A stretch of 31,420 nt of DNA from positions 1-31,420 of the forward strand of contig JALUWE010000435.1 in assembly GCA_027019845.1 (NCBI GenBank), in the 5' to 3' direction. The notes below the pieces were generated by a model. The model saw nothing but the letters and a program-made list of their open reading frames with translations, was not told where the DNA came from and made no database searches. The DNA is from Anaerolineales bacterium (GTDB lineage: Bacteria > Chloroflexota > Anaerolineae > Anaerolineales > JABWBV01). Both the position numbers and the translations under genes were made by a program. Below, in pieces: positions 16,321 through 23,164 of the stretch (position 1 is its first letter; the number at the start of each line of letters is the position of its first letter).

Positions 16321-17714
16321 GGATTAACCTGCTCCAACTTCTCCAGCGCCTGCGCCGCGGCCTTGTCTTCCGGATCCAACCCCTGAACTTTCAAATAATA
16401 CTTCTTCGCTTCCGCAAAATCTTGTTGCGCCATGTAGATGTTCCCTAACAACAAATAGGCGTGCTTTCTTTCCGGGCTAATTTCCAGGGCTTTCTTTGCC
16501 ACCTGAATGCCCCGCTCAATCTGCCCGGTCTTCCACAGCGCACGCGCCAGTCCCACGTGTGCCCAATAGTGTTCCGGCAGTAGGACAAGCGCCTCCTCAT
16601 ACTCCCCAATCGCCTCCTCCCACCGCTGCTGCCGCGCCAGCATGTCCCCGCGTTGGTAATAGACATTCCCCCGTTCCCATTTGTTGATTGCAAAATCATC
16701 CGCGGCCAGCGCCTGCTCGAAAAATTCCCACGCCCGCTCCCCATTCGGTGGAGACAAACGGCGAAAGGAAATCAACCCCATTCGAAAATACACATTGCTC
16801 GTGCCCACTTTCCCCTCGCCCTCCAGCGCGTTCGCATACGCATCCAGCGCAGCCCCCCAATCTTCCACGGCCTCATAGGCTTGTCCTAACTGGTACCCGT
16901 AATCCCGATTCCTCGGCTCGCGGCGGACAGCCTGTTGGTAAAACGCGGCCGCGTTTTCCCAATCTTCGTTTTTGGCAAACAACGCGCCCGCCTGTGCCCA
17001 GGGTTTCCCCCAGCCCGGCGCGACCAGGCTGGCACGGGCATACCACCGTAGCGACTCTTCGCTTTGTCCCTCCTTCGCGAGTCGCTCCCCCTCTGCCAGA
17101 AACTGGCCGGGGCCAACGCCTGCCGTCTCCCAAGCCGCCCCCATTTGTGCCAGAAAACCTTTTTGGGCGCACACCACCCAGGGGGCGAAGGGCGATTCAT
17201 CGGCGTTTTTTTTCGATGGCTGTGTTGCGCATTGGGCTTCCAGCGCAAAACCCAACTCCAGATACCCCAGCGGGTTCTCCGGGCGCAGCTCGATGAAAGT
17301 CTGATATGACTTGACCGCTGTATCCGGCTGCCCCAACAGACAATTGGCACGCGCCAGCCCCAGCCAGGCCTGGGAAAGGTTGGGGTTGAAGTCCAACGCC
17401 CTCCCCAGGTGCCCGCGCGCCTTTTTGAGCTGCTCTCGGGTTTGTGCATCCTTTGCCGGAGCCAGCGAACACGCTACCGTGAGTAGGCTCCCGGCATGGG
17501 CCGGTTCCAGCACCGAGGCCACATATTGCCCCCCTCTGGCCAGATGATACATCGCTGCCAGATTGGGAACCATCCAGATTCCCACCACGATCACGACCCC
17601 AAGAATCAAAAACACCCTCACCCGGCTACGTTGAAGTGTGCCTGGATGGGAAAAGATTTCCGTGAGCGGCGATTTCTTCTTGTGCTCTACAGCAGGGTAA
17701 GCGGTGTCCTCCAT
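16317..17714 (-). CDS. Membrane-anchored TPR-repeat protein
   Basis: The 465-residue protein has a short cytoplasmic N-terminus, one membrane helix (about 33-54, 'VFLILGVVIVVGIWMVPNL') and then a soluble region made of tetratricopeptide repeats. Clear repeat units include 'SQAWLGLARANCLLGQPDTA', 'KPWAQAGALFAKNEDWENAA', 'RDYGYQLGQAYEAVEDWGAA' and 'KHAYLLLGNIYMAQQDFAEA'. It is the first intact gene of the polysaccharide operon and overlaps the flippase start by 4 bases. TPR proteins in such loci often scaffold or regulate the assembly machinery, but no specific partner can be shown. It has no catalytic motif. Confidence 0.85.
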   Translation of the reverse strand: MEDTAYPAVEHKKKSPLTEIFSHPGTLQRSRVRVFLILGVVIVVGIWMVPNLAAMYHLARGGQYVASVLEPAHAGSLLTVACSLAPAKDAQTREQLKKARGHLGRALDFNPNLSQAWLGLARANCLLGQPDTAVKSYQTFIELRPENPLGYLELGFALEAQCATQPSKKNADESPFAPWVVCAQKGFLAQMGAAWETAGVGPGQFLAEGERLAKEGQSEESLRWYARASLVAPGWGKPWAQAGALFAKNEDWENAAAFYQQAVRREPRNRDYGYQLGQAYEAVEDWGAALDAYANALEGEGKVGTSNVYFRMGLISFRRLSPPNGERAWEFFEQALAADDFAINKWERGNVYYQRGDMLARQQRWEEAIGEYEEALVLLPEHYWAHVGLARALWKTGQIERGIQVAKKALEISPERKHAYLLLGNIYMAQQDFAEAKKYYLKVQGLDPEDKAAAQALEKLEQVNP

Positions 17715-17735
17715 GACACCCGCATCTTACCCGAA

Positions 17736-18065
17736 TCAGATTGTTTGCGCAACCCCATTGGGCAGATACGCGGCCCGAACACCGCCAATGCCGACCCCTA
17801 CGTAGTGGAAGCCGATCTGCTCCAGTGTCTGGCGCGGCAAAAAGTTGCGCCCGTCCAAAACCAGTGGGGTCTTCATCAACGGCTTGATGGCCTCCCAATC
17901 GATTTTGCGGTAGTCGGTCCATTCAGTGACCAACACAACCGCGTCCGCGTCCTGCACGGCCTCGAAAATCGAGTCGTAGTAGTGAACGCCCAGATCACCG
18001 AAATATTTTCTGGCGTTTTCCAGCGCAATCGGATCGTGTGCCTTGACCTTGGCCCCGCGCTTCAT
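17736..18065 (-). pseudogene. Truncated UDP-glucose/GDP-mannose dehydrogenase, C-terminal domain only
   Basis: The 109-codon frame matches the C-terminal UDP-binding domain of UDP-sugar dehydrogenases: 'KRGAKVKAHDPIALENARK', 'DADAVVLVTEWTDYR', 'LVLDGRNFL' and the terminal 'FHYVGVG'. The intact family has about 430-450 residues. The NAD-binding domain, the catalytic Cys and the central helical region are absent. The reading frame's first ATG abuts base 18066, where a nested palindromic repeat begins, so the 5' part was most likely lost by rearrangement at that repeat. Its place at the head of the polysaccharide operon suggests it once supplied a UDP-uronic acid. It cannot oxidise a sugar now, though the small protein could still be made. 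Confidence 0.85.
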
Positions 18066-18161
18066 GACGGATGACCGGAGACCGGGGACGGCGCGTGGTT
18101 GTTGGTCGGGACGACCGGCCAGTCGCCCCGACCTCTAATAACCACGCGGCGGTCATCCGTC
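18066..18161. repeat. Nested palindromic repeat, about 96 bp
   Basis: Three pairs of inverted arms are nested around one centre: GACGGATGACC / GGTCATCCGTC (18066-18076 and 18151-18161), CGCGTGGTT / AACCACGCG (18092-18100 and 18140-18148), and an inner 12-bp arm pair with one mismatch (18104-18115 and 18122-18133) around CGGCCA. The core resembles the palindrome at 31064-31085. The transcript could form a long cruciform or hairpin. It marks the break of the sugar-dehydrogenase gene. Confidence 0.8.
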
Positions 18162-18165
18162 CCCC

Positions 18166-18267
18166 GTCATTCTGAGGGCACGCAGTGCCCGAAGAATCCC
18201 CCCCCACCACCGCTGAGATTCTTCGCTGCCGCTCAGAATGACATAAGCAACAGCGCTCAGAATGACA
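18166..18267. repeat. REP-like dispersed repeat, inverted pair plus a third half
   Basis: The motif GTCATTCTGAG...GAAGAATC (18166-18198) is followed by its inverse GATTCTTCgctgccGCTCAGAATGAC (ending 18242). A third partial copy, GCTCAGAATGAC, follows about 20 bases later. A fourth partial copy, GATTCTTCGCT, lies near 31031. Motifs of this type are scattered between genes in many bacterial genomes as non-coding dispersed repeats. I see no coding capacity here. Confidence 0.75.
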
Positions 18268-18649
18268 CAGGTAAAAACAGGCATGAACTGCGTAACTTCT
18301 GTCACTTACTTTACAGCCACTACCCATTCGCGTTATAGAAAATGGCAAACAGCATGTCGTGGGTGCGTCCCTCCATGCGGGCAGGGCCGGAACGAATCCG
18401 CGTCCATTCGTGGCATTCGATGCGAACGTCCCCCCATGCTTACCGGGTGAGTAGTTCCAAAACAGCAAGATCAGAACCCGGCATCCAGCACTCAGGATTC
18501 AGAACCGGGGGGAGAAGACGTGGCGCAACAACATCGAAAACCCCAATAGCTGTACCCGTACCTGGGACTGAACCTGCGGCGGAAGGCGCAGCGCACCTTT
18601 CGGTCTGCCCCCACAGATCGGCAGCGTGAGCTGCCGGGACCGTCAGGGG
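18268..18649. other. Intergenic stretch without a supportable gene
   Basis: No frame on either strand shows a recognisable domain, a ribosome-binding site or conserved codon pattern. The only structure noticed is a small perfect hairpin near 18620-18635 (GGCAGC-GTGA-GCTGCC). The stretch lies between REP-like repeats and a MITE and probably accumulated through rearrangement. Confidence 0.5.
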
Positions 18650-18790
18650 CAGTACTTACACAGGAGACCTAACAGGTCTACTACCACACGATGCAGGAAG
18701 ATTTTATCCCCAATAGATTGCATCCGGGCATCTCCATGCGCTTTGAGACCTGTGAGGTCTGGGTGCGACTTTTCAAGTGCGTAAGTCCTA
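18650..18790 (+). mobile_element. MITE copy 1 (141 bp) with 7-bp target duplication
   Basis: The ends are imperfect terminal inverted repeats: CAGTACTTAC... on the left and ...GTAAGTCCTA on the right. Inner 15-bp arms are AGACCT-nnn-AGGTCT type; the outermost bases of the left inner arm carry one change in this copy. Exact 7-bp direct repeats TCAGGGG flank it at 18643-18649 and 18791-18797, the footprint of transposition. There is no reading frame for a transposase. By my count it differs from copy 2 at 31152-31294 by 8 substitutions and one 2-base indel, and both lie in the same orientation. A transposase elsewhere in the genome must have moved it. The family cannot be named with confidence. 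Confidence 0.88.
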
Positions 18791-18795
18791 TCAGG

Positions 18796-18814
18796 GGCGG
18801 ATTGGCAATCCGCC
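18796..18814. repeat. Perfect 8-bp-stem hairpin beside MITE copy 1
   Basis: GGCGGATT and AATCCGCC flank a 3-base loop. The left arm overlaps the last two bases of the MITE target duplication. No T-run follows, so it is more like a dispersed palindrome than a terminator. Confidence 0.55.
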
Positions 18815-19039
18815 TTACGAAATGCGTTCTCTGTGGAGCAGGCCCTGCTGCTGGCGGTGATGGTGATCGGCCTGGGAATGGCGTGGGTTGGGGCTGCTCC
18901 CCGCCAGGTAGCGATGAGGGCCACGACTGCGCCCGCACACCAGAGGAAATGTTGGCTGGTGCAAATCCCCGTGATCTGCCTGGACAGTGACCGAACATCG
19001 ATAAATTCCTGAACTGCTCTCCCTTGCTCGTTCCGGCCC
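18815..19039. other. Gap with a possible coding remnant
   Basis: On the plus strand, about 18833-18980 can be read without a stop as a short hydrophobic stretch ('ALLLAVMVIGLGMAWVGAA') followed by a basic tail. It has no clear start, ribosome-binding site or family match. It may be a piece of a lost membrane-protein gene or chance. The gap ends at the stop of the PIN-domain gene. Confidence 0.3.
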
Positions 19040-19441
19040 TCATTCGGGGATACGTTCAAACCCCTGTTCCGCAAAGTGTGGATCGAACGCGAAGGCTGTC
19101 TTCATCCCCAGTTGTCGCATCACCTCGAAGCTGACACAATCCACCAGGCTGAGTCTGCGGCGAGCGGCGATGAGCACCGCGGTGACCCCCGCATGGTGGC
19201 TGGCCTCATCGATCCACTCCACGTGCAGGATGGGCAGAACGTCTTCCTGCAGCGTGCGGACAGCCTCCAGACCCAGGCGGTGTTGCACCAGGGCAAAAGT
19301 CTCTACCAACACGTAGTTGTGGCAGACCAGGTGTTCCTTTTTCGTGACCAGGTCCACCCACAGGCGTTTTGCTCGCTCGTGGTTCTGGTCGTCGGCGTCC
19401 AGGATGGCGTATAAGGCCGAAGTATCGACGAAGATGCTCAT
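19040..19441 (-). CDS. vapC: PIN-domain ribonuclease toxin (VapC-like)
   Basis: The 133-residue protein has the four acidic positions of PIN nucleases: D6 in 'IFVDTSALYAI', E47 in 'NYVLVETFALVQ', D101 in 'LSLVDCVSFEVM' and D120 in 'TAFAFDPHFAEQGF'. PIN toxins bind Mg or Mn and cleave RNA, usually a specific tRNA or rRNA site. The final 'FDPHF...GF' is typical. The start overlaps the stop of the antitoxin gene by 4 bases, the usual antitoxin-first order. The length matches the family and all key residues are present, so it is probably functional. Confidence 0.93.
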   Translation of the reverse strand: MSIFVDTSALYAILDADDQNHERAKRLWVDLVTKKEHLVCHNYVLVETFALVQHRLGLEAVRTLQEDVLPILHVEWIDEASHHAGVTAVLIAARRRLSLVDCVSFEVMRQLGMKTAFAFDPHFAEQGFERIPE

Positions 19442-19686
19442 TGCCCGAACGCCTCGGCCAGATGCCGGTCATGTTCGGAGGAGACATCCGACCTCCCCGA
19501 ACGAAAGCGTCCCGCGGCCGCAATGGCGCGTCGCCGGCGCTCTTCTTCGTCAACGCCCCTCGAGGCGAGGACGAACGCATCCACACTTTGCCGGATCAGT
19601 TCGGCCATGGACGCGCCGCGGGCGGCAGCCAGTTCCTTCAACGCCCGCACCTGTTCATCTTTCAACTGCACCTGAGTCCGAATCAT
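19438..19686 (-). CDS. Ribbon-helix-helix antitoxin (CopG-like) paired with the PIN toxin
   Basis: The 82-residue protein starts with 'IRTQVQLKDEQVRALKELA', a beta strand followed by helix A, then 'GASMAELIRQSVDAFV' as helix B. This is the pattern of CopG/Arc-type DNA-binding dimers. The C-terminal half is charged and would bind and block the toxin. The ATG at 19686 has a strong ribosome-binding site (GGAGG, 6 bases upstream). An inverted repeat in front of the gene is a likely operator, so autorepression by the antitoxin or its complex is expected. The gene overlaps the toxin start by 4 bases. Confidence 0.9.
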   Translation of the reverse strand: MIRTQVQLKDEQVRALKELAAARGASMAELIRQSVDAFVLASRGVDEEERRRRAIAAAGRFRSGRSDVSSEHDRHLAEAFGQ

Positions 19687-19697
19687 GGAGAGCCTCC

Positions 19698-19752
19698 GTT
19701 ATCATGCTTACACTTTCGGAACAATGATAACATATGCCATGCCACACAGCAA
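19698..19752 (-). promoter_or_regulatory. Promoter and palindromic operator of the toxin-antitoxin operon
   Basis: On the minus strand TTGCTG (19752-19747), a 17-base spacer and TATCAT (19729-19724) form a promoter. Perfect inverted arms GTTATCAT (19731-19724) and ATGATAAC (19705-19698) are separated by 18 bases. The upstream arm covers the -10 box and the downstream arm ends just before the GGAGG, so a bound RHH protein would block transcription. Confidence 0.65.
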
Positions 19753-20027
19753 TGATCAAGGGACGCAAAAACCTGGTTTCGACTTGTGTGGAGTTCATCG
19801 AAACATTTGCCTGGCGCGGTCAATGGCGCGCAATCTGGAAGTCGTGATGGCCAAACCGTACCGGTGGGGAGTTTCGCGGCCAACGGGTATGGCTTGTACG
19901 ATCTCGCTCAACGTCCGCTCAGGATGCAATTCAATCAGCGGTCTTCGCTTCAATGCGCAAAAAATCTGCGCCCACCGTTCGGCTGAGTCGCTCACGACGA
20001 ACCCCGCCTAATTTGCGTAATCTGCGG
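19753..20027. other. Divergent intergenic region between the toxin-antitoxin operon and the sensor kinase
   Basis: This stretch separates two outward-facing operons. A minus-strand frame of 66 codons (19795-19995) exists but has no ribosome-binding site and no family I recognise, so I do not call it. No NarL-type heptamer pairs or FNR box were found by eye. Confidence 0.4.
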
Positions 20028-20057
20028 TTGCAAACAATACCAAGACTTCGATATACT
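20028..20057 (+). promoter_or_regulatory. Probable promoter of the sensor kinase / response regulator operon
   Basis: TTGCAA (20028-20033), an 18-base spacer and TATACT (20052-20057) are positioned about 43 bases before the kinase ATG. No strong Shine-Dalgarno sequence precedes that ATG. Confidence 0.5.
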
Positions 20058-20100
20058 GATGATGGGCCTCTGGTAAAATTTCACAAACCCGCCACCGGTA

Positions 20101-22002
20101 ATGGCAATGGTACCCCAGACTCTACGACACCGTTTTACGCTCCTCCTGGCGCTGTTTTTCCTGCTGGTGACGATCTCAGCCGGAGTGACGCTGGCTGGTT
20201 TGCGCACGCAACGAAACGACGCCCTGATCATTAACCTGGCTGGCCGCCAGCGGATGCTCACACAGCAGATGACCTGGATGGCACTCAACCGGCCCCAGGA
20301 ACCCGCGCTGGAGCAAAACATGGCGCGCTTCGAAGAGACGCTGCACGCGCTCAAGGATGGCGGCCAGATACAAGACGCATTTGGCCGCCCGGTGACTTTG
20401 CCCCCCGCGCCGGACCAGGAGCTTCACAACCTGCTCGATCAGGTGTGGGAATCCTGGAACACCTTTGAAAGTTCTCTGCTTCGCATTCGGTCACTCCCCC
20501 CCGAATCGGAGGAATACAGCCAACTATCGCAGAGCATCCAGACAAACGCGCAAACCATTCTGGCGCAACTCGACGATGTGGTCAGCGCTTTTGAAGCCCG
20601 TGCCCAGTCGAAGGTATCGCGGCTGTGGGTGGTGCAGGCCGTCTTTCTGCTGGTTGGGATCAGTCTGTTGGTTTTCGGAACCCTGTTTGTCCGGCGGCGA
20701 GTGGTGGTCCCGCTGGAGCAACTGGGGCAGGCGGCCCGGCGCATCGGCGCGGGCGACCTGGAGTCCGTTGTGCCCCGTCTGTGGGACGATGAGTTGGGAG
20801 AGCTGGCGGGCGTGATGGAAGCCATGCGCCGCGAACTTGCGGCTTCCCGCAGCCATTTGCAGCACCGTGTCGACCAGCGCACCAATGAACTGGTAGAAGC
20901 CTTTGAGTTCAGCCAGGAAATTGTTTCCCGCCTCGATCTGGATTCCCTGCTCCAGTCTGTAACCGACCGTTGCCGCAAGCTGATGAACGCGCGCGAGGCC
21001 CGCCTGTGCCTGATCCAGCAGAATGGTCGTGCGCTCGAACTGGTGGCCGGCCAGGGAGGCCCGCACCCCACCATGCCGGTTTTCCAGCCGGTAGAGCGCG
21101 GCATCGCGCTGGAAGTGGTTGGGGAAGGGAAAACGGTTGTTCGCCAGCATTGCACAGACTGCGCGCATATGAGCGGGCACGAACCGGGTGTGTGCGTGGC
21201 CGCGCCGCTCAAAACCGGTGAAACTGTGCTGGGAGCCTTGTGTGTGGTGCGCCCGGAAAACACGCCGTTTAGCGTTGAGGAGGTCCAGGCGCTCACGCTG
21301 CTGGCGAACACTGCTGCAATCGCCATCACAAATGCGCGTCTGGTTGACCAGGAACGAGAGCAGGCGCGGCAATCCGCGATTCTGACCGAACGGCAGCGGC
21401 TGGCCGCGGAACTCCACGACCACCTCGCCCAGACGCTCAGCTTCCTGCGGTTGAAAACCGAACAGATCGCCGCTTTGGTCCACCCGCAGGGCGAGACCGT
21501 TGCCGAGGAGCTGCTGCACATACAAACCACGCTCGACACAGCCTACGACCAGGTGCGGGACGCCATCGAAGGGATCGCGCCGGCGCGTATGGCTGCGGAA
21601 AACCTGCGCGATTCGCTCGCCAAATGTCTGGATGAATTCAAATCCCTGGCCTCTGTCCCGGTGGCGTTCCGGTTTGAGCCGCCCGGCCCGGTATTTTTAC
21701 CCCAGGTTGTGGAAACCCAGGTGCTCCACATCGTCCGGGAAAGCCTGGCGAATGTGCAGCGCCATGCCCGGGCCAGCCAGGTGACGGTCCGTATCCACCG
21801 GGATAACGGCGAATTGACCATCGAGATCGGGGATGACGGCCAGGGGTTTGATCCGCATCAGGACATCTCCCCCAACCACTTGGGCCTCAACATCATGCGC
21901 ACCCGCGCGGAACGAATAGGCGCCCGCCTGGACATCCAGACCCGCCCCGGCCAGGGAACGAAAGTGACCCTGCGCCTGCCGGAATACGAAGAACAGCCAT
22001 GA
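20101..22002 (+). CDS. NarX-like sensor histidine kinase
   Basis: The 633-residue protein has one membrane helix at about 12-33 and another at about 175-197. The extracytoplasmic part contains 'NLAGRQRMLTQQM' (about 45-57), the NarX/PilJ-type segment that in NarX forms the nitrate-binding P-box. HAMP (about 197-250) and a coiled coil follow. A GAF domain (about 290-425) holds a Cys trio, C351-X2-C354-X10-C365. HisKA_3 carries the phosphoacceptor H439 in 'RLAAELHDHLAQTL'. The HATPase domain ends the protein ('GDDGQGFD', 'GLNIMRTRAERIGA', 'GQGTKVTLRLP'). It should sense nitrate or nitrite outside and possibly redox state inside through the cysteines, and phosphorylate the NarL-like regulator whose start overlaps its stop by 4 bases. 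A second ATG two codons downstream is an alternative start. Confidence 0.92.
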   Translation: MAMVPQTLRHRFTLLLALFFLLVTISAGVTLAGLRTQRNDALIINLAGRQRMLTQQMTWMALNRPQEPALEQNMARFEETLHALKDGGQIQDAFGRPVTLPPAPDQELHNLLDQVWESWNTFESSLLRIRSLPPESEEYSQLSQSIQTNAQTILAQLDDVVSAFEARAQSKVSRLWVVQAVFLLVGISLLVFGTLFVRRRVVVPLEQLGQAARRIGAGDLESVVPRLWDDELGELAGVMEAMRRELAASRSHLQHRVDQRTNELVEAFEFSQEIVSRLDLDSLLQSVTDRCRKLMNAREARLCLIQQNGRALELVAGQGGPHPTMPVFQPVERGIALEVVGEGKTVVRQHCTDCAHMSGHEPGVCVAAPLKTGETVLGALCVVRPENTPFSVEEVQALTLLANTAAIAITNARLVDQEREQARQSAILTERQRLAAELHDHLAQTLSFLRLKTEQIAALVHPQGETVAEELLHIQTTLDTAYDQVRDAIEGIAPARMAAENLRDSLAKCLDEFKSLASVPVAFRFEPPGPVFLPQVVETQVLHIVRESLANVQRHARASQVTVRIHRDNGELTIEIGDDGQGFDPHQDISPNHLGLNIMRTRAERIGARLDIQTRPGQGTKVTLRLPEYEEQP

Positions 22003-22691
22003 ACCCTGCTCGCATTCTGTTAGCCGACGATCACGAACTTTTCCGCGACGGGCTTGCCGGCCTGATCAACGCGCAGGATGATCTGGAAGTTGTGGGCCGG
22101 GCCGGTGACGGGCTGGAAGCCCTCACCCTGGTGCGCGATCTGAACCCCGATCTGGTCATCATGGACATCAGTATGCCCGTCTGTGACGGATTGGAGGCGA
22201 CCCGATTGATCCGTGCCCGCTTCCCGGAGACTCGCATTCTGATTCTCACTGTACACGAAGAGGATGCGAAATTGTTCGAGGCCGTCAAGGCGGGCGCTTG
22301 CGGTTACCTGCTCAAAAGCACGCAGTCCGAGGCATTCTTGCGCGGGGTGCGCGCGGCCCTCGCAGGGGAAGCGCCGCTGCCCCCCAAACTGGCTGCCCGG
22401 CTTCTGCAAGAGTTCGCCCGCCTGGCGCAACAGCCTGTGCAGAAAGAACACCCCCAACCCTCCGAAACACTGACCCGCCGCGAGCAGGAAGTGTTGGAAT
22501 TGATCGCCTCCGGCGCGGCGGACAAAGACATTGCCGTACAGTTGACCATCAGCCTGCACACGGTGAAATCGCATGTGCGCAACATCCTCAGCAAGCTCCA
22601 GGCCGTCAACCGTCACCATGCGGCCCGCATTGCTGTGCAGCAGGGATGGATCAGGAGCGGCCAACAGGGGACGACCAATCGGCAGGCATAA
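21999..22691 (+). CDS. NarL/FixJ-family response regulator
   Basis: The 230-residue protein has a receiver domain with D10/D11 in 'ILLADDHELFRDGL', phosphoacceptor D56 in 'LVIMDISMP', and 'LILTVHEEDAKLFEAVKAGA' with the switch Thr and 'YLLKS' Lys. A linker of about 35 residues leads to a LuxR-type helix-turn-helix (about 158-212, 'LTRREQEVLELIASG', 'LTISLHTVKSHVRNIL'). It is the output partner of the NarX-like kinase. Its likely targets are the oxidoreductase operon downstream and perhaps its own operon. No clear NarL heptamer was found by eye upstream of 22819, so the binding site may differ from the enterobacterial one. A strong terminator follows the gene. Confidence 0.93.
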   Translation: MNPARILLADDHELFRDGLAGLINAQDDLEVVGRAGDGLEALTLVRDLNPDLVIMDISMPVCDGLEATRLIRARFPETRILILTVHEEDAKLFEAVKAGACGYLLKSTQSEAFLRGVRAALAGEAPLPPKLAARLLQEFARLAQQPVQKEHPQPSETLTRREQEVLELIASGAADKDIAVQLTISLHTVKSHVRNILSKLQAVNRHHAARIAVQQGWIRSGQQGTTNRQA

Positions 22692-22727
22692 ACCAACGTT
22701 CAACCAGAGAACTAATGCTTCCATCAG

Positions 22728-22756
22728 GAGCGATCCCGCCGGGATCGCTCTTTTTT
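22728..22756 (+). terminator. Rho-independent terminator after the NarL-like gene
   Basis: A perfect 10-bp stem (GAGCGATCCC / GGGATCGCTC) with a 3-base loop is followed directly by six T residues. It separates the two-component operon from the oxidoreductase operon, which therefore needs its own promoter within 22757-22818. No convincing -35/-10 pair stands out there. Confidence 0.93.
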
Positions 22757-22818
22757 CATTCTTTGTGACGTTTGCGACGGATAGACGCCCCTCTCCGGAT
22801 TGTGTATGTTAAGAACAC

Positions 22819-23160
22819 ATGAGCGCGCACCGGGTCTTTCTTGTAGGAGATTCGCTCTTCTCCGATACCTTATCCCGTCTTCTGGGGCGGTACGAGCAGA
22901 TCGAAATTCTGGGTTCAGCACCGAATGCCAAAGCCATCACATTCGAGTCGCTGCCCGACCTGCCGGATGTCTTTATCCTCGCCGGTGATGAAGACCGCTT
23001 CCCGCCAGAACTGGGCTTGCTGGTTGAAAAATTCCCGAACACCCCCCTGATTTGTGCAGAACTGAAGCGGAGTGCGTTGCGCGTGTTCACCAGCCAGCAA
23101 TACCAGGCCCGTGCAGAAGACCTGATTTCCGTCATCACCTCATTACCCAAACGGAGATAA
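22819..23160 (+). CDS. Small degenerate receiver-domain protein
   Basis: This 113-residue protein looks like a receiver domain without its phosphorylation site. 'HRVFLVGDSLFSDTL' aligns with the first strand and helix of the NarL-like receiver, with Gly-Asp in place of the Asp pair. 'LPDVFILAGDED' aligns with 'PDLVIMDISMP' but has Ala where the phosphoacceptor Asp belongs. 'PLICAELKRSALRVFTSQQYQA' would cover the switch region. No output domain follows. It starts shortly after the terminator and ends 4 bases before the catalytic-subunit gene, so it is the first gene of the oxidoreductase operon. It may be a phosphorylation-independent regulator or a structural helper. The assignment rests on local similarity and is moderate. 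Confidence 0.72.
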   Translation: MSAHRVFLVGDSLFSDTLSRLLGRYEQIEILGSAPNAKAITFESLPDLPDVFILAGDEDRFPPELGLLVEKFPNTPLICAELKRSALRVFTSQQYQARAEDLISVITSLPKRR

Positions 23161-23164
23161 ACCT

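Noticed and set aside
18166..18267. CRISPR-like repeats in the REP region
   Set aside because: The repeated units are inverted rather than direct, spacing is irregular, and no cas gene is present in the window.
18643..19074. Minus-strand frames of 120-143 codons crossing MITE copy 1
   Set aside because: They run through the transposable element and its flanks, carry no domain, and would not exist without the insertion.
19795..19995. Minus-strand frame of 66 codons before the sensor kinase
   Set aside because: It has a plausible amino-acid composition, but no ribosome-binding site, no recognised family and no operon partner.
20439..21539. Minus-strand frame of about 366 codons opposite the sensor kinase
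   Set aside because: The Ser/Arg/Thr-rich translation is typical of an antisense shadow, and the plus-strand kinase domains are unmistakable.
22764..22785. CRP/FNR-like half site (TTGTGA) upstream of the oxidoreductase operon
   Set aside because: Only the left half matches. The right half shows no TCACA- or ATCAA-like sequence, so it is not a supportable binding site.
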